A DNA stretch of 5,761 nt from an uncultured Chlorobiota bacterium (GTDB lineage Bacteria; Bacteroidota; Kapaibacteriia; OLB7), in contig CAMLOB010000287.1 in assembly GCA_946481475.1 (NCBI GenBank), positions 1 through 5,761 of the forward strand. Direction: 5' to 3'. A program made the translations under genes and the position numbers. The notes under the pieces were generated by a model. That model saw only the letters and a list, made by a program, of their open reading frames with translations, did no database searches and was not told where the DNA came from. Shown one piece after another: positions 1-5,045 of this stretch. Numbering within the stretch: position 1 is the stretch's first letter; each line of letters starts with the position of its first letter.

Positions 1-1084
1 TACCGGAGGCTTTACCGAAGGGGAACTGAACCGGACCGAGGAGCGGGCGATGGAACTGGGGTCGGCGAAACATCTGACAATCGACGCCCGCGAGGAGTTC
101 TATCAACGCTGCATCCGCTTTCTGATCTACGGCAACGTCCTGCGCAACCACACCTATCCCCTGTCGGTCAGCGCCGAGCGGTTCTTCCAGGCTCTGCGCA
201 TCGCCGAGTATGCCCGCAAGGTCGGGGCCGCCTACGTGGCTCACGGAAGCACCGGCGCCGGGAACGATCAGGTCCGGTTCGACATGGTCTTCCGAACCCT
301 CTGTCCCGAAGCCGACATCATCACGCCGATTCGCGACGGCAGACTCTCCCGACAGGAGACGACCGGATATCTGCGAGAGCAGGGGGTGGCGATCGAGTGG
401 GAGAAAAGCCGCTACTCGATCAACCGGGGCATCTGGGGAACCAGCGTCGGCGGTGCCGAGACGCTGACCTCCGACCAGCCCCTCCCCGAGGAGGCCTGGC
501 CGACGCCGGTGAGCGAATCGGATCCGCAAAAGGTGACGCTCCGGTTCGAAAAGGGAGAGCTGCGCGGACTGAACGCAGAGGAGCGGGAACCGGTCGAGGC
601 GATCAGACGGCTGAACGCTCTTGCCTCCCCCTACGGCATCGGTCGTGATGTTCACGTCGGCGATACGATCATCGGCATCAAGGGGCGGGTCGGGTTCGAG
701 GCGGCCGGACCGATGATCATCATCCGGGCCCATCAACTTCTGGAAAAGCATACGCTTACGAAGTGGCAGATGTACTGGAAAGATCAGCTCGCCAACTGGT
801 ACGGAGGCTTTGCACACGAAGCCCTCTTTCAGGAACCGGTAATGCGCGATATTGAGACCTTTCTGGAAAGTTCTCAGGAACGGGTGAGCGGCGAGGTAGA
901 CGTTATGCTCCATCCCTACCGATTCGTCCTCAACGGCATCCGCTCTCCGTTCGATATGATGAAGTCCGGTTTCGGAGACTACGGCGAGATGAACAGCGGC
1001 TGGAGCGGAGAAGATGTGAAGGGGTTCACCCATATCCTCTCGAATGCACTGCAAGTCTACCGTAATGCCGGAGGAGAGGAATGA
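1..1084 (+). CDS. argG: Argininosuccinate synthase, N-terminus cut by window edge
   Basis: This enzyme joins citrulline and aspartate with ATP to form argininosuccinate, the next-to-last step of arginine synthesis in the cytoplasm. The reading frame is open from base 2, upstream of the first in-frame ATG at 50. The residues before that ATG (TGGFTEGELNRTEERA) match the family, so the ATG at 50 is an internal Met and not the start. About 360 residues are visible. The family usually has about 400, so roughly 40 are missing, including the ATP-binding SGGLDTS loop. The core motif AHGSTGAGNDQVRF (239-280) holds the Thr, Asn and Asp that bind citrulline and aspartate. The usual TGKGNDQ Lys is Ala here, which I associate with Bacteroidota-type ArgG. 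YSINRGIWGTSVGG (from 413) and PLPEEAWPTP follow. The C-terminal part (GIGRDVHVGDTIIGIKGR onward) is complete and ends GGEE. The stop overlaps the argC start by 4 nt (ATGA), which implies coupled translation. Confidence 0.97.
   Translation, partial: TGGFTEGELNRTEERAMELGSAKHLTIDAREEFYQRCIRFLIYGNVLRNHTYPLSVSAERFFQALRIAEYARKVGAAYVAHGSTGAGNDQVRFDMVFRTLCPEADIITPIRDGRLSRQETTGYLREQGVAIEWEKSRYSINRGIWGTSVGGAETLTSDQPLPEEAWPTPVSESDPQKVTLRFEKGELRGLNAEEREPVEAIRRLNALASPYGIGRDVHVGDTIIGIKGRVGFEAAGPMIIIRAHQLLEKHTLTKWQMYWKDQLANWYGGFAHEALFQEPVMRDIETFLESSQERVSGEVDVMLHPYRFVLNGIRSPFDMMKSGFGDYGEMNSGWSGEDVKGFTHILSNALQVYRNAGGEE
1070..1080 (+). promoter_or_regulatory. Shine-Dalgarno site of argC
   Basis: GGAGGAGAGGA lies immediately upstream of the argC ATG at 1081, inside the last codons of argG. 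The GGAGG core at 1070-1074 leaves a 6-base spacer. It is the strongest purine-rich ribosome binding site in the window and fixes the argC start. Confidence 0.75.
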
Positions 1085-2064
1085 TTCGCATCGGCATTAT
1101 CGGAGGGGCCGGGTACGTTGCCGGAGAACTGTTGCGGCTGCTGGTTCGGCACCCGGAAGCGGAGATCGTCTTCGTCCGGAGCGGAAGTCATGCGGGGGAA
1201 CCGGTCACGCGGGTACACGGCGATCTTCTCGGTGAAACGGAACTTCGCTTCATCGGCGATTATCCGTCCGATGAAGAGATCGACCTCCTCTTCCTCTGCG
1301 GCGGCCACTCGGCCTCCCGTCCGTTTCTTGAGGAACATCCGGTATCGAACCGGACACGAATCATCGATGTCGGCAGCGACTTCCGTCTGAAGGGAACGGA
1401 TCGCTTCGGCGACCGCCGGTTCATCTACGGACTGCCGGAACTTTATCGCGAGGAGATTCGGGAAGCGGAGAACATCGCGAACCCCGGCTGCTTCGCGACC
1501 GCAATTCAACTGGCTCTCCTTCCACTGGCCTCGACCGGTCTGCTGGAAAAGCCGATCCACGTCAATGCGGTCACCGGAGCAACGGGGGCCGGAGCCGGAC
1601 TGAGTCCGACGACACACTTTGCCTGGCGCGAGGGGAACGTCTCGATCTACAAGCCCTTCACCCACCAGCATCTCGGCGAGATACGCCAGGGGCTGGAGGC
1701 CGCCCGGCCCGGCTTTTCGGCTCCGCTCCACTTTATTCCGGTACGGGGTAACTTCACGCGGGGCATCTTCGCCACGGCCTATACCGAGTGTCCCGTCGGT
1801 GAAAATGAACTGGGCGATATCTATCGTGCATATTATGCCGATCATCCCTTTACGATCCCGACGGACTCTCCCCCCGATCTGAAAAGCGTCGTCAACACAA
1901 ACAAGTGTCTGGTGCACTCGATGAAGCTGGAAGGTCAGATCCTGATTGTGAGCGCAATCGACAACTTGCTGAAAGGGGCGGCAGGTCAGGCCGTCCAGAA
2001 CATGAATCTGATGTTCGGTCTGCAGGAGACCCTCGGACTCAGGCTGAAGGCTTCAGCCTTCTGA
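1081..2064 (+). CDS. argC: N-acyl-gamma-glutamyl-phosphate reductase
   Basis: This enzyme uses NADPH to reduce N-acyl-glutamyl phosphate to N-acyl-glutamate semialdehyde. The 327-residue protein has a Rossmann start (IGIIGGAGYVAGELLRLL, residues 4-21). The catalytic Cys137 lies in NIANPGCFAT, and GATGAGAGLSPTTHF (166-180) follows. The histidine motif YKPFTHQHLGEI (190-201) probably supplies the catalytic His, and PVRGNFTRGIFAT is at 220-232. The C-terminus (DNLLKGAAGQAVQNMNLMFG, 294-313) is the most family-typical stretch. Length is normal for the shorter type 1 family and nothing is missing. The start follows a strong ribosome site and overlaps the argG stop by 4 nt. The last seven codons also form part of an inverted-repeat cluster at 2041-2073. 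The acyl group could be acetyl or succinyl, and the protein sequence does not tell me which. The next gene is usually argD in related operons, but here a 100-base gap and argF' follow. Confidence 0.96.
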   Translation: MIRIGIIGGAGYVAGELLRLLVRHPEAEIVFVRSGSHAGEPVTRVHGDLLGETELRFIGDYPSDEEIDLLFLCGGHSASRPFLEEHPVSNRTRIIDVGSDFRLKGTDRFGDRRFIYGLPELYREEIREAENIANPGCFATAIQLALLPLASTGLLEKPIHVNAVTGATGAGAGLSPTTHFAWREGNVSIYKPFTHQHLGEIRQGLEAARPGFSAPLHFIPVRGNFTRGIFATAYTECPVGENELGDIYRAYYADHPFTIPTDSPPDLKSVVNTNKCLVHSMKLEGQILIVSAIDNLLKGAAGQAVQNMNLMFGLQETLGLRLKASAF

Positions 2065-2073
2065 AGAATTCAG
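2041..2073 (+). repeat. Nested inverted repeats over the argC stop
   Basis: Three short inverted repeats overlap here. AGGCTGAAG (2041-2049) and CTTCAGCCT (2051-2059) are perfect 9-base arms around one base. CTTCAG (2051-2056) can instead pair with CTGAAG (2061-2066) across a 4-base loop. CTGAA (2061-2065) can pair with TTCAG (2069-2073) across GAA. The middle pairing excludes the two outer ones, so the RNA could switch between two folds. There is no U-rich run after it, so it does not look like an intrinsic terminator. The left half codes for the last ArgC residues (RLKASAF), which limits how far it can be read as a dedicated element. A role in RNA stability, processing or partial attenuation is inference. 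Confidence 0.55.
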
Positions 2074-2099
2074 GATTCGGGAAAGAAGAGAAACGAATC
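2074..2099 (+). repeat. Short inverted repeat in the argC-argF' gap
   Basis: GATTCG (2074-2079) is the exact reverse complement of CGAATC (2094-2099). The 14 bases between them are all purines. It lies directly after the nested repeats at the argC end. A six-base match could arise by chance. I know of no regulator that binds this sequence, and it does not fit the spacing of an ArgR box. Confidence 0.3.
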
Positions 2100-2134
2100 G
2101 GCAACGGGTCCGGAGCGAAACACGTTCAGCCCCG

Positions 2135-2164
2135 ACATCAACACCAACAACCAACAACGCGGAC
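2135..2164 (+). promoter_or_regulatory. CA-rich translation leader of argF'
   Basis: The 30 bases before the argF' ATG consist almost entirely of A and C, including AACACCAACAACCAACAAC at 2140-2158, and then GCGGAC. No GGAGG-like Shine-Dalgarno site is present, unlike argC and argH. Bacteroidota often start translation without a Shine-Dalgarno sequence from unstructured A-rich leaders, so this is probably the ribosome entry region. I see no recognisable promoter: there is no TAnnTTTG element of the Bacteroidota type anywhere in 2065-2164. The gene is therefore probably read from an upstream promoter. Confidence 0.5.
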
Positions 2165-3115
2165 ATGCAGCAATTTCTCTCGATCAGAGATGTGACCGGC
2201 CTGCCGGAACTGATTCAGGAAGCCCTGACGCTGAAGCGGAACGCAACCGCCTGGAGCGATCTGGGGCGAGACCGGACGCTCGGGATGATCTTCATGAACC
2301 CGAGTCTCCGCACACGCCTGAGTACGCAGAAGGCGGCGATGAATCTGGGAATGAACGTGATGGCCATGAACGTCTCGCAGGACGGATGGAATATGGAGAC
2401 CGAGGACGGCGTGGTGATGGACGGCGATGCGCAGGAACATATCCGCGAGGCGGCCCGCGTCATATCGCAGTACTGCGACATTATCGGACTCCGTTCCTTT
2501 GCCCGACTGAAAGACCGGCATGAGGACAGGAACGAATCGTTTCTGATGAAGTTCGTTCAGGAGGCGACCGTCCCGGTCATCAACATGGAAAGCGCCACCG
2601 GACACCCGCTGCAGGCTCTTGCCGATCTGATGACCATCCGGGAATATTTCCCGCAGGGACGACCGAAAGTCGTCCTGACCTGGGCGCCCCATCCCCGTCC
2701 CCTCCCCCAGGCCGTCGCAAACTCCTTTGCTCACTGGGTCGGCTCCACCGACGCCGAACTGGTGATCACACATCCGGAAGGGTATGAACTTGATCCGCAG
2801 TTCACCGGGGGGGGAACGTTCGAGCCGGATCAGAACCGCGCCCTTGAAGGGGCCGACTTCGTCTACGCCAAGAACTGGTCGGCGTCAACTCCCTACGGTC
2901 AGGTCCTGACGACCGATCCGGACTGGATGATTACCGAAGAGAAAATGAAGCTGACGAACCACGGAAAGTTCATGCACTGTCTGCCGGTCAGGCGGAACGT
3001 CATCGTCACCGATGCCGTTCTCGACTCCTCTTCATCGATCGTCATCGGACAGGCGGCAAACCGTGAGTACGCCACGCAGACCGTGCTGAAGAGGTTGCTG
3101 GAATGGATCGGTTGA
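2165..3115 (+). CDS. argF': N-succinyl/N-acetyl-ornithine carbamoyltransferase
   Basis: This enzyme transfers the carbamoyl group of carbamoyl phosphate to an N-acylated ornithine, giving N-acyl-citrulline. It is not the ordinary ornithine enzyme. Its 316 residues line up with the Bacteroides fragilis succinylornithine enzyme as I remember it, including the start MQQFLSIRDV, which supports the ATG at 2165. The carbamoyl phosphate loop is SLRTR (47-51), replacing the STRTS/T of ordinary OTCases. Trp75, HPLQ (147-150), the loop TWAPHPRPLPQAV (172-184), YAKNW with Lys236 and HCLPVRRN (271-278) are all present. The decisive position 90 is Pro in the B. fragilis succinyl enzyme and Glu (Glu92) in the Xanthomonas acetyl enzyme. 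Here it is Gln, in GDAQEH, so the acyl group cannot be assigned with certainty. The overall resemblance to the B. fragilis protein favours succinyl slightly. A G8 run lies inside the gene. The 3' end overlaps argB by 13 nt. Confidence 0.93.
   Translation: MQQFLSIRDVTGLPELIQEALTLKRNATAWSDLGRDRTLGMIFMNPSLRTRLSTQKAAMNLGMNVMAMNVSQDGWNMETEDGVVMDGDAQEHIREAARVISQYCDIIGLRSFARLKDRHEDRNESFLMKFVQEATVPVINMESATGHPLQALADLMTIREYFPQGRPKVVLTWAPHPRPLPQAVANSFAHWVGSTDAELVITHPEGYELDPQFTGGGTFEPDQNRALEGADFVYAKNWSASTPYGQVLTTDPDWMITEEKMKLTNHGKFMHCLPVRRNVIVTDAVLDSSSSIVIGQAANREYATQTVLKRLLEWIG
2807..2814 (+). repeat. G8 homopolymer inside argF'
   Basis: Eight consecutive G bases encode part of TGGGT (ACC GGG GGG GGA ACG) at residues 214-218 of the carbamoyltransferase. 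The frame is intact at eight. It is the longest single-base run I noticed in the window. Runs of this length can slip during replication or sequencing, and a one-base change would truncate the last third of the enzyme. Confidence 0.85.
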
Positions 3116-3903
3116 TCGTCGCAAAGATCGGCGGGAACCTCTTCGAGGAACCGGAACGCCTCGGAAGATTTCTCGACCGTTTCTGTCCGGTCGCCGGACC
3201 GTCGGTTCTGGTTCACGGCGGAGGACCGCAGGCCGACCGGGTTGCCCGGAGCCTCGGCATCGAACCGGTGATGTGGAACGGACGCCGGATCACCGACGGG
3301 AAGATGCTCGACGTGGTGACGATGGTCTATGCCGGTCTGAACGGAAAAAATCTTGTCGCCCGGATGCAGGCGCAGGGGCGCAACGCAATCAGTCTGAGCG
3401 GCGTCGACGGGAATCTGCTCACAGCCGTCCGGCGTCCTGTCGGGGAAATCGATTTCGGTTTTGTCGGAGACATCACTCCCAATGACGTCAATATCGGATT
3501 TCTTCAGTCACTTCTGGCTCAGGGAATCGTCCCGGTCATCAACGCCGTCACGCACGACGGAAAGGGAAGCCTGCTGAACACCAACGCCGACACGATAGCC
3601 GTGACGGTTGCTGCAGCCCTGAGCATTCATTATACCGTCGAACTTCTTCTGATCACCGACCGGCCGGGAGTTCTGGCCGATCCGGACGATCCCTCCTCGG
3701 TCCTCACCGAACTCGATCCGCAAAGCATCGCCCTACTGATGGCCGACGGAACAATTGCGGGGGGAATGATGCCGAAGATCGACGGATCTCTGGTTGCGTT
3801 GAAAGGTGGTGTGGCAAGCGTCAGGATCGGGAACGAAGAGATGCTCGTCTCCGAACGGGAGGGAACTGCAATCACTGCACTGAAACGGAAAGAGGAATCA
3901 TGA
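3103..3903 (+). CDS. argB: N-acyl-glutamate kinase (acetylglutamate kinase family)
   Basis: This kinase phosphorylates the gamma-carboxyl of N-acetyl- or N-succinyl-glutamate with ATP, supplying the substrate of ArgC. It is an amino acid kinase family protein of 266 residues. Lys8 in AKIGGN and the glycine loop VHGGGPQ (37-43) bind phosphates. NGRRITD (59-65) and LSGVDGNLL (98-106) belong to the substrate side. NTNADTIA (159-166) carries the Asp163 that corresponds to the organising Asp of E. coli ArgB. GTIAGGMMPKI (216-226) carries the nucleotide-site Lys225. The catalytic Lys sits at residue 8, as in E. coli, so the extra N-terminal helix of arginine-inhibited hexameric kinases is absent. 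The GKGSLLNTNADT and VTMVYAGL segments look Bacteroidota-like. The ATG at 3103 lies within the end of argF' (13-nt overlap), with a modest GAAGAGG about 8 bases upstream. The stop overlaps the next start by 4 nt. Confidence 0.95.
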   Translation: MDRLIVAKIGGNLFEEPERLGRFLDRFCPVAGPSVLVHGGGPQADRVARSLGIEPVMWNGRRITDGKMLDVVTMVYAGLNGKNLVARMQAQGRNAISLSGVDGNLLTAVRRPVGEIDFGFVGDITPNDVNIGFLQSLLAQGIVPVINAVTHDGKGSLLNTNADTIAVTVAAALSIHYTVELLLITDRPGVLADPDDPSSVLTELDPQSIALLMADGTIAGGMMPKIDGSLVALKGGVASVRIGNEEMLVSEREGTAITALKRKEES

Positions 3904-5045
3904 GCGAACCGGCACAATCCGTAGAGAAGAGATATGAAGAGGGGGTCGATCTGTTGAAACGACTGATCGCTCTCCCCTCCCTCTCCGGTGAGGAAGAGGA
4001 GACGGCGGAGATCATTCGCAACTTCCTTGAGGAGCGGGGCGTGGAGACCCATCGCCTGAAGAATAACATCTGGTGCCGGAACCGGAAGTTCGATCCGGGG
4101 AGACCGACGATTCTCCTGAACTCCCACCACGACACGGTTCCGCCGGGGAGCAGCTACACCCGCGATCCTCACCGGGCCGAAGAAGAGAACGGTATCCTCT
4201 ACGGACTCGGCAGCAACGACGCCGGGGGACCGCTGGTCTCGCTGATCGCTCTCTTCCTCCACTTTTACGATCACGATCTCCCCTTCAATCTGATTCTGGC
4301 CGCAACAGGAGAGGAAGAGAACTCCGGACCGAACGGAATTCCTCTCCTTCTTCCCGAACTCGGAAACATTGATTTCGGAATCGTCGGCGAACCGACGAAG
4401 ATGGAGCTGGCGATTGCGGAGAAAGGACTGCTCGTACTCGACTGCACGGCACACGGCGTGCGGGGACATGCGGCGCGGGAAGAAGGAGTCAACGCCATCT
4501 ACAAAGCCGTGGCCGACATCGAGTGGTTCCGGACCTATCGCTTCGAGCGCGAATCGGAGATGCTCGGTCCGGTGAAGATGAACGTCACGATCATCGAAGC
4601 CGGATCGCGACATAACATCGTGCCGGAGACCTGCCGGTTCACCGTCGATGTCCGGACAACCGACACCTGTACAAACGCCGAGGTTCTGGAGATCATACGC
4701 TCACACATCAGCGCCGAAGTCATCCCCCGCTCGGTCCGGCTCAACCCTTCGGGGATTCCCTCCGATCATCCGATCATCGCCGTTGCCGAAGACCTCGGCA
4801 TCCGGACCTTCGGTTCTCCCACTCTGTCGGATCAGGCCCGAATGCCCTTTCCGACCGTCAAGATCGGACCGGGGGATTCGGCCAGATCGCATACCGCCGA
4901 CGAATACATTCTACTGCAGGAGATACGGGACGGGATCAAAGGATACATCGGAATTGCGGATCGCCTGAGGACATATTCTCTCCCGGAATACAACCACGCA
5001 ACACACACGAACGGAGGAACGGATGAAGCTCTGGGACAAGGGTGA
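3900..5045 (+). CDS. argE: M20 deacylase, probable N-acyl-citrulline deacylase
   Basis: This is a zinc metallopeptidase-like amidohydrolase of the M20 family (ArgE/DapE group). In this operon it should cleave N-acetyl- or N-succinyl-citrulline to citrulline, because the carbamoyltransferase beside it uses acylated ornithine. Of the 381 residues, the expected metal and catalytic set is visible. His76 and Asp78 are in NSHHDTVPP, and the bridging Asp107 is in GSNDAGG. The catalytic Glu139 and ligand Glu140 are in ATGEEEN, Glu164 is in VGEPT, and His331 is in ARSHTADEY. GVRGHAAREEG (186-196, His190) marks the lid and dimer domain. The ATG at 3900 overlaps the argB stop by 4 nt, with AGAGGA just upstream. 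Related Bacteroidota proteins, as I recall them, end near residue 354 (IKGYIGIADRL). The remaining 27 residues, including YNHATHTNGG, look like translated spacer and run 23 nt into argH. DapE activity is a less likely alternative. Confidence 0.9.
   Translation: MSEPAQSVEKRYEEGVDLLKRLIALPSLSGEEEETAEIIRNFLEERGVETHRLKNNIWCRNRKFDPGRPTILLNSHHDTVPPGSSYTRDPHRAEEENGILYGLGSNDAGGPLVSLIALFLHFYDHDLPFNLILAATGEEENSGPNGIPLLLPELGNIDFGIVGEPTKMELAIAEKGLLVLDCTAHGVRGHAAREEGVNAIYKAVADIEWFRTYRFERESEMLGPVKMNVTIIEAGSRHNIVPETCRFTVDVRTTDTCTNAEVLEIIRSHISAEVIPRSVRLNPSGIPSDHPIIAVAEDLGIRTFGSPTLSDQARMPFPTVKIGPGDSARSHTADEYILLQEIRDGIKGYIGIADRLRTYSLPEYNHATHTNGGTDEALGQG
5013..5017 (+). promoter_or_regulatory. Shine-Dalgarno site of argH
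   Basis: GGAGG lies 5 bases before the ATG at 5023, inside the last codons of the upstream deacylase gene. A CA-rich stretch (about 4990-5012) precedes it. The site fixes the argH start within the overlap. Confidence 0.75.

Noticed and set aside
50..52. ATG at 50 as the start of argG
   Set aside because: The frame is open upstream to the window edge and encodes conserved ArgG residues (TGGF...EERA), so the true start is outside the window.
1057..1917. A 286-codon open frame on the minus strand opposite argC
   Set aside because: It is a shadow of argC with a Arg/Gly/Asp-rich composition typical of antisense frames. All conserved motifs are on the plus strand.
2061..2073. A possible ArgR operator (TGAA-N3-TTCA)
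   Set aside because: The known ArgR box has TGAA and TTCA separated by about six bases, not three, and the site lies downstream of argC and not at a promoter.
2041..2073. An intrinsic terminator after argC
   Set aside because: The hairpins are not followed by a run of T. The next bases are purine-rich, and the downstream genes belong to the same pathway.
1905..2195. A 96-codon plus-strand frame spanning the argC-argF' gap
   Set aside because: It starts within argC in another frame, ends within argF' and is low in hydrophobic residues. I see no ribosome site or family resemblance, so the gap is better called non-coding.
2138..2773. A 211-codon minus-strand frame opposite argF'
   Set aside because: It is His/Gly/Arg-rich with no recognisable domain, and is fully explained as the complement of the carbamoyltransferase.
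3630..4613. A 327-codon open frame on the minus strand across the argB-argE junction
   Set aside because: It lies wholly opposite two well-supported genes, its translation resembles no family I recognise, and it has no ribosome site that I can see. GC-rich codon use produces such frames.
4762..4777. A tandem CCGATCAT repeat in argE
   Set aside because: It is only two 8-base copies encoding an ordinary SDHPII segment. This fits chance and codon preference.
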